64,000 bases of DNA from CALMFG01 sp963674805 (GTDB lineage Bacteria; Bacillota; Clostridia; Christensenellales; CALMFG01), in contig CAXXNY010000021.1 in assembly GCA_963674805.2 (NCBI GenBank), positions 248,001 to 312,000 on the forward strand. The letters run 5' to 3'. The position numbers and the translations under genes were made by a program. The notes beneath the pieces are model-generated. The model was not told the origin of the DNA. It saw only the letters and a program-made list of their open reading frames with translations, and made no database searches. Every line of letters starts with the position of its first letter. Position 1 is the first letter of the stretch. This document shows, piece by piece, positions 50,382-59,274 of the stretch.

Positions 50382-51131
50382 CTATTTTATTTTCATAAAA
50401 TTGTTGATGGTTTGAATATATGCTTCGGGGCAGGACAGGCTGAACTGGCCGTGGCGGTAACCGGGCAGCACTATCAGCTCCGAGCCGGGAATATGCGTGT
50501 TGAGCAGTTTTGCTGACGCCTGAACAGATTTGGGCTCTTTTCCTCCGGCGATAATCAGAACGCTTGCGGATGTGCCGGCGATTTTAGGATTAAGAGAAAA
50601 GACCGCGTTGCTCAAGGTGATATAGATTAAAGACTGCAGTGACATCTTTTTGCTTGCGGTGTAATAGGCCTCAAACATGGATTCGGGCAGGCACAATTGT
50701 TTAGCCTGCAGACGCGCAAACCAACGCCTTTGAATTAAGCCGAACGATAATTTGATCATCGGGGAACCGAACTTAATAACCGCAGGCATAGGAATCAGCA
50801 GTGCGGATTCGATCACCGCGTATTCGGCAATATCCGGACGTCTGGCCAAAATCTCACAGATGATTTGTGCGCCGATAGATAATCCGGCGAGCAGTTTAAC
50901 CCTGCCGCCGCAGTATGTATCAATATAGCTGATTAACCGGTCGGCTGAAACCGGGATACTGGTGAACGAAACATCAGCGTCAATATCATGGCCGTCAATT
51001 ACAGGCGCAATGACATAATAGTCCGGCTGAAACGCCTCAATTTGTTTCTGCCACATCCACCACGACAGCCCGCCGCCGTGAAGAAAAACAAGCGCAGACC
51101 GGGAAGAAACGCCAAAGGTTTTAAACTGCAT
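50382..51131 (-). CDS. Alpha/beta hydrolase
   Basis: 249 residues. The oxyanion-hole motif LVFLHGGGLSWWMW is at residues 14-27, the nucleophile Ser in GLSIGAQII near 95, an acid near 195-200, and the His in PGYRHGQFS near residue 230. It is cytoplasmic, with no signal. It follows the MarR gene by 37 bases on the same strand, so probably one transcript. Substrate unknown; its place beside the fatty acid operon could mean a thioesterase or lipase-like role. Confidence 0.85.
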   Translation of the reverse strand: MQFKTFGVSSRSALVFLHGGGLSWWMWQKQIEAFQPDYYVIAPVIDGHDIDADVSFTSIPVSADRLISYIDTYCGGRVKLLAGLSIGAQIICEILARRPDIAEYAVIESALLIPMPAVIKFGSPMIKLSFGLIQRRWFARLQAKQLCLPESMFEAYYTASKKMSLQSLIYITLSNAVFSLNPKIAGTSASVLIIAGGKEPKSVQASAKLLNTHIPGSELIVLPGYRHGQFSLSCPEAYIQTINNFMKIK

Positions 51132-51168
51132 ATGAAGTCCTGATTCTGACTAAAAAGGGAAGTCCGGT

Positions 51169-51615
51169 TTAATCGTATTTGTGAAAAAAAGCAGCGAGGT
51201 TTTCGAGCCCGTGCATTAGTTCGGGATACTCATCCAGCTTGAATCCGTTTAACAGCGCGTCCACCATTCTCTCGTGGAATGCGTTGTGCTGCTGATAACA
51301 TTGCTCGCCGATATCGGTAAGCGCCAGTGTATACTTGCGCTTATCCTGCTCGAAGTTATTTCGGGATACAAACTTCTTCCTAACCAGACGGTCGATGCAA
51401 ACGCTGGCTGTTGCCTTTGAAACCCGAAGCTGGTCGGCAACGCTGGTCAAAATCGGCGCAGGCGTATCCTTGATAATTTCAATCGCGTGCATTTCCGTGC
51501 GGCTCAGGCGCTTCTCGGTCGCGATTGAAACCTGCTTTGCCTGGATATCCAGAACGCGGTAGAAGATATCCTTTAAGAATTGGTTGATTAAATTTCGTGT
51601 GGCGTTCTCTTGCAT
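51169..51615 (-). CDS. MarR family regulator, FabT-like
   Basis: 148 residues. The winged helix (residues 50-105: LTSVADQLRVSKATASVCIDRLVRKKFVSRNNFEQDKRKYTLALTDIGEQC) follows an N-terminal helix INQFLKDIFYRVLDIQ with EMHAIEII, a pattern resembling FabT of streptococci, which represses fatty acid synthesis when bound to acyl-ACP. It is divergent from the accB-fabZ operon, whose promoter carries a palindrome. FabT identity is inference; a plain MarR role over the adjoining hydrolase is the alternative. Confidence 0.85.
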   Translation of the reverse strand: MQENATRNLINQFLKDIFYRVLDIQAKQVSIATEKRLSRTEMHAIEIIKDTPAPILTSVADQLRVSKATASVCIDRLVRKKFVSRNNFEQDKRKYTLALTDIGEQCYQQHNAFHERMVDALLNGFKLDEYPELMHGLENLAAFFHKYD

Positions 51616-51625
51616 AAGTACCTTT

Positions 51626-51644
51626 TTTTCTGCTGGGCAGAAAA
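51626..51644 (-). promoter_or_regulatory. Perfect dyad in the leader of the MarR gene
   Basis: TTTTCTGC, three-base centre, GCAGAAAA, 10 bases from the start codon. It could be an autoregulatory operator or a leader hairpin; its sequence differs from the fab promoter palindrome. Confidence 0.5.
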
Positions 51645-51800
51645 TAAATTCCTTTCATTATATATTTCTATTGTATCGGTTCATCTGATTTTTCACAAGT
51701 AAAAATGTCCGCTAGGACAACCTGACGGCCGTCCGATTTGATGCCTCCGAAACAATAAAATAACAAAATATGAACACTCAATTGATGACAATCATATGGA

Positions 51801-51836
51801 TTGACTTTATAATACCATTATGTTAGTATAACTAAC
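51801..51836 (+). promoter_or_regulatory. Promoter of the acc-fab operon with overlapping operator palindrome
   Basis: TTGACT (51801-51806), 17-base spacer, TAGTAT (51824-51829). The perfect 15-base palindrome GTTAGTATAACTAAC (51822-51836) covers the -10 box, so a bound repressor would block RNA polymerase. The divergent MarR protein is the best candidate binder. Confidence 0.7.
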
Positions 51837-51891
51837 AAGTTAATTGGCACTGCTGATTGATTATTTTTTTTGAGGAAAGGAGAAGTGATGC

Positions 51892-52311
51892 ATGTCAAAT
51901 GATGAGATATTCGGTATTATTAATTATATAAATTCTTTAACCTTCTCAGAATTTGAAATGGAAACAGGCGACATCAAAATACGCATCCAGCGGCACGGCG
52001 CACCCGGCACAAAAGTCACGGCGGATTCTTTTTCTGCTGAAACGAATGTGAGAAAACCGATGCGGGCTGCCGGTCCCAGCATCCGCGCGCCCATTTCCGG
52101 AGTCTTTTATCAGGCGCCGGCGCCGGGAGAAGAACCTTTTGTCTCGGTTGGTGACAGCGTGAAGAAGGGCGACACACTCTGCATCTTGGAAGCAATGAAG
52201 ATGATGAATGAAGTGAAGTCCGATCGAAACGGAATAATCAAAGAGGTGTTGGTAAAGGACGGCGATTCGGTGAATGAATCGGATGTGCTGTTCGTATTTC
52301 AAGGAGCGTAA
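51892..52311 (+). CDS. accB: Biotin carboxyl carrier protein of acetyl-CoA carboxylase
   Basis: 139 residues. The C-terminal biotinyl domain (residues 60-139) has the EAMKM motif with the lysine that carries biotin; the linker is Pro- and Ala-rich as usual. It is the first gene of the fatty acid operon, 55 bases after the operator. AAAGGAGAAG precedes the ATG. Confidence 0.95.
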   Translation: MSNDEIFGIINYINSLTFSEFEMETGDIKIRIQRHGAPGTKVTADSFSAETNVRKPMRAAGPSIRAPISGVFYQAPAPGEEPFVSVGDSVKKGDTLCILEAMKMMNEVKSDRNGIIKEVLVKDGDSVNESDVLFVFQGA

Positions 52312-52318
52312 TTGATCA

Positions 52319-53683
52319 ATGAATCGTGTACTGATTGCAAACCGCGGTGAGGTGGCAGTACGCATCATCCGGACTTGCAGGAAACTCGGGCTTGAGACCG
52401 TCGCGATTTATTCCGAAGCAGACAAAGACGCATATTTTACAAAAATCGCCGACCATGCAGTATGCATCGGTCCGGCGAAGGCTGATAAATCTTATTTGAA
52501 TATCGAAGCGATTATCGCGGTGGCAAAAGCGTACGACGTGTGCGCGATCCATCCGGGAATCGGGTTTTTATCCGAGAGCGCGGCGTTCCAGCAGGCCTGT
52601 GAGGCGGCGGGCGTGACGTTTATCGGTCCCGATGCCCATGCGATGAACCTGCTGGGCGATAAAGCCCGTGCCAGACAGCTGATGATCGACAACGGAATCC
52701 CTGTGCCTCCGGGTTCAAACGGGGAAATATCCGATATCGGCGCTGCCAGGAAACTGGCGGACGAGATTGGGTATCCGGTCATCATTAAGGCGTCCCACGG
52801 CGGCGGGGGCGGCGGTATTCGCGTGGTTTTTGACCCAAAAGCGTTTGATTCGGAATTTAATCTGGTGAAGCAGGAGGCGCTCGCATCCTTCGGGAGCGAC
52901 AGCGTCTATTTAGAGCGCTATTTAACCGAGACGCGGCATATCGAGGTTCAGATTTTAGCCGACCATTTCGGAAACGTTTTAAGTTTCGGCACAAGAGAAT
53001 GCAGTATGCAGCGGAAAAATCAAAAACTGGTGGAGGAAGCGCCTGCACCGTTTATTGATGATGCCCTGCGGGCAGAGATGGAAGCCTGCGCTGTGCGGAT
53101 TGCATCTGTTGTCGGATACAAAAACGCGGGCACTGTTGAATTTCTTCTCACACAAGACAACCAGTTTTATTTCATGGAAATGAACACGCGCATACAGGTC
53201 GAGCATCCGGTAACGGAAGCGGTATTTAATGTGGATTTGATTAAATGCCAGATTCAGGTTGCGCTCGGTCATCGGTTTGTGCTGAAGCAATCGGATATTA
53301 AGCCGTTCGGCCATGCGGTGGAGTGCCGTATTAATGCGGAGAATCCGGACCAGAATTTTAAACCCTGTCCGGGAACCATCCACACACTGCGCGCACCAAG
53401 TGGATTCGGCGTACGGGTGGACAGCGGGTATATCCAGGGCGACGCAATTTCACCGTTTTATGATTCGATGATTTTAAAAGTGATTGCATTCGGGCAGACG
53501 CGGGAGGAAGCGACGGCGTCCGCTTATTATGCGTTGTGTGAGCTGAATGTGGAAGGCGTTGACACCAACACCGAATTTGCGAAAGCAGTTATCACGCATG
53601 ATGACTTTAAAAACGGAAAAGTGCATACCAAGTGGATCGAATCGGTGTTGTGCCCGGCGCTCTTCGGCGACGGCAAATCTTAA
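52319..53683 (+). CDS. accC: Acetyl-CoA carboxylase, biotin carboxylase subunit
   Basis: 454 residues. ATP-grasp enzyme with VLIANRGEVAVRIIRTCRKLG at the N-terminus, the glycine-rich ATP lid SHGGGGGGIRVV near residue 160, FMEMNTRIQVEHPVTE with catalytic acids near 285, and a complete C-terminal domain. It carboxylates biotin on AccB. The gap to accB is seven bases. Confidence 0.95.
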   Translation: MNRVLIANRGEVAVRIIRTCRKLGLETVAIYSEADKDAYFTKIADHAVCIGPAKADKSYLNIEAIIAVAKAYDVCAIHPGIGFLSESAAFQQACEAAGVTFIGPDAHAMNLLGDKARARQLMIDNGIPVPPGSNGEISDIGAARKLADEIGYPVIIKASHGGGGGGIRVVFDPKAFDSEFNLVKQEALASFGSDSVYLERYLTETRHIEVQILADHFGNVLSFGTRECSMQRKNQKLVEEAPAPFIDDALRAEMEACAVRIASVVGYKNAGTVEFLLTQDNQFYFMEMNTRIQVEHPVTEAVFNVDLIKCQIQVALGHRFVLKQSDIKPFGHAVECRINAENPDQNFKPCPGTIHTLRAPSGFGVRVDSGYIQGDAISPFYDSMILKVIAFGQTREEATASAYYALCELNVEGVDTNTEFAKAVITHDDFKNGKVHTKWIESVLCPALFGDGKS

Positions 53684-53705
53684 GCCGCCATAAACGGAGA
53701 ATATA

Positions 53706-54533
53706 ATGGAACTTTTTAAAGAACATATCAGCCCGGAAACAGACAAGCGCCAGGCGGCACTGCCGAAGCTGCTTGTTTGTGAAGGCTGCGGCAGGGAGAT
53801 CATTGAGCCGTTGGTGCGGCTGAACAAATCGACCTGTGTATACTGCGGAAACCTGTTCCGCGTGCCTGCGAGAAACCGCATTGATGCCATTGCGGACGCG
53901 GGAACTTTTACTGAAATCGGCGGAGAACGTCTCAGCATGGACCCGCTGAACTTTCCGAAGTATAAGGAGAAGCTGGAGATTGCAAAGGCCAATACCGGAT
54001 TAAGCGAGGCAATCGTCACCGGTGTCTGCGAGATTGACGGACTAAAAAGCGGCCTTGCGGCGATGGACTCTTATTTTATAATGGGCAGCATGGGCGAAAT
54101 CGTTGGCGATAAAATCTGTGAGTTGATCGACCGGTGTATTTCAGAAGGCCTGCCGTTGGTGATCTTTTGCGCATCCGGCGGCGCGCGTATGCAGGAGGGA
54201 ATGATCTCTCTGCTCCAGATGACGCGGACATCCATTGCGGTTAACCGGCTTGGGGATGCAGGCCTGCCGTTTATCAGCGTGCTGACGAATCCGACAACAG
54301 GCGGCGTAACGGCCAGTTTTGCGATGCAGGGTGATGTGATTTTGGCGGAACCCAAAGCATTAATCGGGTTTGCCGGGCCGCGCGTGATTCAGCAGACGGT
54401 GAAAGATGTGCTGCCGGATGAGTTTCAGACGGCGGAATACCTGTATGAAAAAGGGATGATCGACGCAATTGTGCGCCGTGAAGATATGAAGCAGACGCTG
54501 GCGCAGGTATTGCGCCTGCATATTCGCGGATAA
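53706..54533 (+). CDS. accD: Acetyl-CoA carboxylase, carboxyltransferase beta subunit
   Basis: 275 residues. An N-terminal four-cysteine zinc ribbon (CEGCG and CVYCG, residues 24-48) precedes the crotonase-like carboxyltransferase fold with SGGARMQEGMISLLQMTRT and LTNPTTGGVTASFAMQGD. With AccA it transfers CO2 from biotin to acetyl-CoA. It overlaps none of its neighbours and lies 11 bases before accA. Confidence 0.95.
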   Translation: MELFKEHISPETDKRQAALPKLLVCEGCGREIIEPLVRLNKSTCVYCGNLFRVPARNRIDAIADAGTFTEIGGERLSMDPLNFPKYKEKLEIAKANTGLSEAIVTGVCEIDGLKSGLAAMDSYFIMGSMGEIVGDKICELIDRCISEGLPLVIFCASGGARMQEGMISLLQMTRTSIAVNRLGDAGLPFISVLTNPTTGGVTASFAMQGDVILAEPKALIGFAGPRVIQQTVKDVLPDEFQTAEYLYEKGMIDAIVRREDMKQTLAQVLRLHIRG

Positions 54534-54544
54534 GGAGGCCGGCA

Positions 54545-55378
54545 ATGGCAAACACAACAGCCAGACCCAAACCCGAAGTAAAATCGGACAGCGCGTGGGA
54601 TTGCATCAAGAATGCACGCATGCAGGACCGACCGCAGGCAAGGGACTATATCCGCGAACTGGCGGAGGACTTTTTTGAAGTGCACGGCGACCGTTGTCTG
54701 GGCGAAGACGAGGCAATCGTCACCGGTGTCGGCAGAATTGACGGCCGAGCAGTGACCATTATCGGACAGCAGAAAGGGCATACGATCGAAGAACGCAAGC
54801 GTTGCAATTTCGGCATGCCCCAGCCGGCAGGATACCGTAAGTCGATGCGGGCCATTAAGCAGGCGGAAAAATTCGGCCGCCCGATATTATGTCTGATCGA
54901 TACGCCAGGGGCGTTTTGCGGTATTGAAGCCGAGGAACGCGGACAGGGAACGGTGATTGCCGAACACTTAAGCCTGATTGCGTCGGCAAAGGTGCCGGTG
55001 GTTTCGGTTGTGATCGGCGAAGGCGGAAGCGGCGGCGCTTTGGCGCTCGCCATCAGCGACAAATTGCTGATGATGGAAAACACTTATTTCAGCGTCATAT
55101 CGCCGGAAGGCTGTGCGTCGATTTTGTTTAAAGACGCATCGCAGGCAGCATTGGCGGCGGAAAGCCTTGCACTGACCCCGAAAGATTTATTGAAACTCGG
55201 GATTGCCGATGCTGTGATCAAAGAAAATAAGGGCTTTGCGATAGAAAATATGGGTACCGTAATCGGGAAATTAAAATTGATGATTAATGAGACCTTCTCG
55301 GAGCTGGAGAATACAGCGCCGGAGGTATTGGTACAAAACCGTTATCAAAAGAAGCTTGACATGAAAGGATTTAATTAA
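54545..55378 (+). CDS. accA: Acetyl-CoA carboxylase, carboxyltransferase alpha subunit
   Basis: 277 residues, somewhat short at the N-terminus for the family but with all core blocks: ARPQ-like DRPQARDYI, IGQQKGHTIEERKRCNFGMPQPAGYRKSMRAIKQAEKFGRP, FIDTPGA-like LIDTPGAFCGIEAEERGQG, and IGEGGSGGALALAISDKLLMMENTYFSVISPEG. The stop is immediately followed by the fabH start. Confidence 0.95.
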   Translation: MANTTARPKPEVKSDSAWDCIKNARMQDRPQARDYIRELAEDFFEVHGDRCLGEDEAIVTGVGRIDGRAVTIIGQQKGHTIEERKRCNFGMPQPAGYRKSMRAIKQAEKFGRPILCLIDTPGAFCGIEAEERGQGTVIAEHLSLIASAKVPVVSVVIGEGGSGGALALAISDKLLMMENTYFSVISPEGCASILFKDASQAALAAESLALTPKDLLKLGIADAVIKENKGFAIENMGTVIGKLKLMINETFSELENTAPEVLVQNRYQKKLDMKGFN

Positions 55379-56353
55379 TTGAGCGTATCAGCAAAAATAA
55401 TCGGTCTCGGCGCAAAAGTGCCGGAAAAAGTTGTGGACAATTTTATGCTTGAAAAGCTGATGGACACGACCGATGAATGGATAACCAAGAGAACAGGGAT
55501 TAAGGAAAGACGTGTGGCCACAACCGAGACCGCAACGTCAATGGCGGTTGATGCCGCAAAACAAGCAATTGAACATGCCGGCGTGAAACCGGAAGAGATT
55601 GGAATTATTATCGGAACAACCGTGACATCCGATTATGCGACACCGTCGATCGCTTCTTTGGTACAGAAGGGAATCGGCTGTCCGCAGGCAGCGGCAATGG
55701 ATTTAGCCGCAGGATGCACGGGATTCATCTATGCGCTTGCAACGATGACGGCACTGATGGAGAGCCTGAACGTGGATACGGGATTGATTGTATCCAGCGA
55801 GAACCTCTCCAGCCGTGTGGACTGGCAGGACAGGAGCACTTGTATCCTGTTCGGTGACGGAGCCGGCGCTGTAGTCGTTCAGCGTTCGGAAGAAAACGGC
55901 ATTCATCATCCGGTGCTTTGCGGCATTATGGATGAAAATGATGTTTTATATATTAAAAACAAACGAAACGACAATCCGTGGAGCAACGGACAGGCGGAGG
56001 ACGACATTTCATTATTTATGAACGGAAACGATGTGTTTGCGTTTGCTGTGGATGCCGTTGAAAAAACCATTAAACGGCTCCAAAAGGAAATGGGAGATGT
56101 AGCGATTGATAAAATCATTCCGCATCAGGCGAACAACCGGATTATTCGCTTTGCAGCGATGAATACGGATTTTGATAAAGAGCAGTTTTACGTCAATGTT
56201 GATAAATACGCCAATACATCTTCAGCAACGATTCCGATTGCCATGCGGGAAGCGTATGACAACGGATGGCTTAAAACCGGAGACCAGGTGGCGCTGGTCG
56301 GATTTGGCGCAGGGCTCACCTATGGCGGCATCGTCATTAAGTGGGCGTTATAA
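55379..56353 (+). CDS. fabH: 3-oxoacyl-ACP synthase III
   Basis: 324 residues with the catalytic triad: Cys in DLAAGCTGFIYAL near residue 113, His in IIPHQANNRII near 245, Asn in YANTSSATIPIAM near 278. The N-terminal GLGAKVPEKVVDN and WITKRTGIKERRVA fit FabH. It starts fatty acid synthesis from acyl-CoA and malonyl-ACP. The start codon is TTG, directly after the accA stop. Confidence 0.95.
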   Translation: MSVSAKIIGLGAKVPEKVVDNFMLEKLMDTTDEWITKRTGIKERRVATTETATSMAVDAAKQAIEHAGVKPEEIGIIIGTTVTSDYATPSIASLVQKGIGCPQAAAMDLAAGCTGFIYALATMTALMESLNVDTGLIVSSENLSSRVDWQDRSTCILFGDGAGAVVVQRSEENGIHHPVLCGIMDENDVLYIKNKRNDNPWSNGQAEDDISLFMNGNDVFAFAVDAVEKTIKRLQKEMGDVAIDKIIPHQANNRIIRFAAMNTDFDKEQFYVNVDKYANTSSATIPIAMREAYDNGWLKTGDQVALVGFGAGLTYGGIVIKWAL

Positions 56354-56412
56354 ATATCGTGTTTAAGGCATCAGCCTTAAAATATATATGATTGACCGAA
56401 AGGAAAAAGGAA

Positions 56413-56637
56413 ATGAAAGAAAAAATTATTGATATTTTAGTGGAACAACTGGACTTAGACAGAAGCGAAGTAACGGAAGACGCGAGCTTTGTGGATGACT
56501 TTGAGATGGATTCGCTGGATATGATGGAACTCGTTATTGAACTGGAAAAAGCGACAGGTCTTAAGATTGAAAACGAAAAACTCGTTGAAATCAAGACAGT
56601 CGGCGATTTATTCGCATATGTAGAGGGCATAAAATAA
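56413..56637 (+). CDS. acpP: Acyl carrier protein
   Basis: 74 residues, acidic, from the ATG with AAAAGGA upstream. The phosphopantetheine site is the Ser in FEMDSLDMMEL near residue 35. It carries growing acyl chains for all fab enzymes here. Its stop overlaps the fabK start (TAATG). Confidence 0.95.
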   Translation: MKEKIIDILVEQLDLDRSEVTEDASFVDDFEMDSLDMMELVIELEKATGLKIENEKLVEIKTVGDLFAYVEGIK

Positions 56638-57602
56638 TGGCAGGAAAAGCGGACGCGGTTTTATCGCTGTTCGGAATCGAATATCCGATTATCCAGGGCG
56701 GTATGGCCTGGGTGTCGGATGCGCATCTTGCGGCAGCGGTGTCGGATGCCGGCGGCCTCGGCGTGATTGCCGCGGGAAATGCACCGGCATCTTGGGTTGC
56801 CGAACAGATTGACATTGTCAGAACCAAAACGGATAAACCCTTCGGCGTCAATGTGATGCTGCTAAACCCCGATGTGGAAGCGGTGGCAAAAACCGTCGCC
56901 GAAAAAAAGGTTCCGGTAATCATAACCGGTGCGGGGAATCCGGGCGTTTATCTTGAGATGTGGCAGCAAAGCGGGGCAAAAGTTGTGCCTGTGGTTGCGT
57001 CCTCGGCGCTGGCGATCCGTATGGAACGCATGGGCGTTGATGCAGTGATTGCAGAAGGATGCGAAGCGGGCGGACACATCGGCGAACTCACCACCATGGT
57101 ACTGGTGCCGAATATCGTCGCAAGTGTTAGCGTTCCGGTTATTGCGGCCGGCGGGATATACGACAGCCGGACAGCCGTGGCGGCGTTTGCGCTCGGCGCA
57201 TCGGCGATTCAGGTTGGCACGCGCTTCATCCTTGCGAAGGAATGCACAGCGCATCAGGCGTTTAAGGATAAGGTCCTCAAAGCCAAGGATGTGGATTCAA
57301 AGGTTACCGGACGTGTGACCGGGCATCCTGTCCGGCTGATACGGTCACCGTTGTCACGTGAGATGGCACGGGTTGAGTATCAGGAAAATGCGGCCGAAAT
57401 TTTGGACAAAATGGGCGAAGGCTCGCTTCGAAAGGCCGTCGTAGACGGCGACTTAAAAGAAGGGTCGTTTATGGCAGGACAGATAGCGTGTATGTTAAAA
57501 GAAGAAATGACTGCCAAGCAGATTATTGAAGACATTTTTAAAAAAGACGCGTTGAAGCAGGTAATCGGCGAGCTGTCCGATGTAACGGAAGGACTATCAT
57601 AA
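56637..57602 (+). CDS. fabK: Enoyl-ACP reductase II (FMN-dependent)
   Basis: 321 residues of the 2-nitropropane dioxygenase-like TIM barrel: YPIIQGGMAWVSDAHLAAAVSDAGGLGVIAAGN at the N-terminus, GCEAGGHIGELTTMVLVP near residue 140, PVIAAGGIYDSRTAVAAFALGASAIQVGTRFILAKEC near 185. It reduces enoyl-ACP in the last elongation step. FabK in place of FabI predicts insensitivity of this step to triclosan. Confidence 0.95.
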   Translation: MAGKADAVLSLFGIEYPIIQGGMAWVSDAHLAAAVSDAGGLGVIAAGNAPASWVAEQIDIVRTKTDKPFGVNVMLLNPDVEAVAKTVAEKKVPVIITGAGNPGVYLEMWQQSGAKVVPVVASSALAIRMERMGVDAVIAEGCEAGGHIGELTTMVLVPNIVASVSVPVIAAGGIYDSRTAVAAFALGASAIQVGTRFILAKECTAHQAFKDKVLKAKDVDSKVTGRVTGHPVRLIRSPLSREMARVEYQENAAEILDKMGEGSLRKAVVDGDLKEGSFMAGQIACMLKEEMTAKQIIEDIFKKDALKQVIGELSDVTEGLS

Positions 57603-57603
57603 T

Positions 57604-58521
57604 ATGAAGACAGCTTTCTTGTTTCCGGGACAGGGCGCCCAGTCAGTTGGCATGGGCAAAGACCTGTATGCGGAAAACAAAACGTATCAGGAAACGTTTG
57701 ATGTACTGAGCGAAGCTTCGGGTATTGACCTTAAAACCGCATGCTTTGACGGTGAAGGCATGGATAAATCCTCGGTGGTTCAGCCGGCGATTTATACCCA
57801 TAGTCTGGCGCTGTTAAGCGCACTCGGCGAAACGGCTGATATGGTTGCGGGATTATCACTGGGTGAATATACCGCACTTGCGGCCGCGGGCACGCTGGAC
57901 AAAAACCGGGGCGCTGCGCTGGTCAGCCGACGCGGCACGATTATGGATGACGCGGTGCCGGCGGGCATCGGCGGCATGCTGTCGGTGCTGGGGCTTGAAA
58001 TCGATGCAGTAGAAAAACTGATTGAAGGACAGCCCGACCTGTGGGCGGCCAACCATCTTTCTGCGACACAAATTGTATTAGCAGGCAAGGTGGAAGCGAT
58101 CGAACGGATTGAACCGGTTGTCACTGAAGCGGGCGCAAAGACCGTATTGATTAATGCGAGCGGACCGTTTCATACGCCGATGCTGAAAGCCGCATCTGAA
58201 AGTTTTAAGGCGCTATTGGACAAAGAAGAGATCAGCCAGCCCAATGCTATTATTTATTCTAATTTTACCGGACATCCGTACGATGAAAACAGCGATGTCC
58301 GGCAGCTGCTGGCCAATCAGATGTGCTCCCGCGTGCGGTGGCACGACATCACCGAACGGATGATTCAGGCAGGCGTGAAGCGCTTTGTTGAGATCGGGCC
58401 GGGAATGGTGTTGTCGAAAATGCTGAAGCGGCGGATTGAAGATGATACGGTTACAGTGACATCCATCCGGGACGTTAAAACGTTGAACCGCTATTTAGAA
58501 GCCAAAGGAGAGAACCGATGA
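57604..58521 (+). CDS. fabD: Malonyl-CoA:ACP transacylase
   Basis: 305 residues with FPGQGAQSVGMGKDLY, the nucleophile Ser in GLSLGEYTALAAAG near residue 88, the Arg in VSRRGTIM and the His in GPFHTPML near 195. It loads malonate on ACP. It overlaps fabG by four bases. Confidence 0.95.
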   Translation: MKTAFLFPGQGAQSVGMGKDLYAENKTYQETFDVLSEASGIDLKTACFDGEGMDKSSVVQPAIYTHSLALLSALGETADMVAGLSLGEYTALAAAGTLDKNRGAALVSRRGTIMDDAVPAGIGGMLSVLGLEIDAVEKLIEGQPDLWAANHLSATQIVLAGKVEAIERIEPVVTEAGAKTVLINASGPFHTPMLKAASESFKALLDKEEISQPNAIIYSNFTGHPYDENSDVRQLLANQMCSRVRWHDITERMIQAGVKRFVEIGPGMVLSKMLKRRIEDDTVTVTSIRDVKTLNRYLEAKGENR

Positions 58522-59252
58522 GCAAAACAGCAATTGTAACCGGGGCATCCGGCGGAATAGGCGCGGCTTGCGCCGTTGAACTGGCGGCGGCAGGATTTGA
58601 CGTCGGGGTGCATTACCGGAGCGGTGAGGACAAGGCAAAGGCAGTCGCGGCGCAGATTGAAGCGCTGGGGCAAAAGGCGGTCCTCCTCCAGGCAGATTTG
58701 ACATCGCCGGAAGCATGCAATCGTATTGTCGAACAATGTATCAACGAGCTCGGCGGAATATACGCATTGGTCAATAACGCGGGGATTACGCGGGACGGAT
58801 TGGTGATGCGTATGGAAGATGAGGCATTTGATGATGTAATAAAAGCCAACCTGAACAGCTGCTTTTATATGACGCGTGCCGCTTTGCCGCATCTGTTAAA
58901 AGCCAGACAGGGCAGAATCGTCAATATATCATCCGTCGTCGGCATTGTCGGCAACGCCGGACAGGCGAACTATGCAGCGTCAAAGGCAGGAATTGTCGGG
59001 TTTTCGAAATCCTGCGCGAAAGAAGCTGCAAAGCGCGGCGTATGTGTCAATGTGGTCGCGCCGGGATATATCGTCACACCAATGACAGAAGTGCTGAGCG
59101 AAGCGGCAAAAAATGATATTCAGTCAAAAATCCCGATGCAGCGGCTGGGAACACCAGAGGACGTTGCGGGTGTGGTCGCGTTTTTATGCGGCGATAAAGC
59201 GGGTTATATTACAGGACAGGTGCTGCCGGTAGACGGCGGCATGGTCATTTAA
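58518..59252 (+). CDS. fabG: 3-oxoacyl-ACP reductase
   Basis: 244 residues, SDR fold: TGASGGIGAACA near residue 8, NNAGITRD, catalytic Ser in IVNISSVVG, YAASKAG with Tyr and Lys near 152-156, and the closing LPVDGGMVI. It reduces 3-oxoacyl-ACP with NADPH. Confidence 0.95.
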   Translation: MSKTAIVTGASGGIGAACAVELAAAGFDVGVHYRSGEDKAKAVAAQIEALGQKAVLLQADLTSPEACNRIVEQCINELGGIYALVNNAGITRDGLVMRMEDEAFDDVIKANLNSCFYMTRAALPHLLKARQGRIVNISSVVGIVGNAGQANYAASKAGIVGFSKSCAKEAAKRGVCVNVVAPGYIVTPMTEVLSEAAKNDIQSKIPMQRLGTPEDVAGVVAFLCGDKAGYITGQVLPVDGGMVI

Positions 59253-59274
59253 ATAGGAAAGGAACAAGAGTCAT

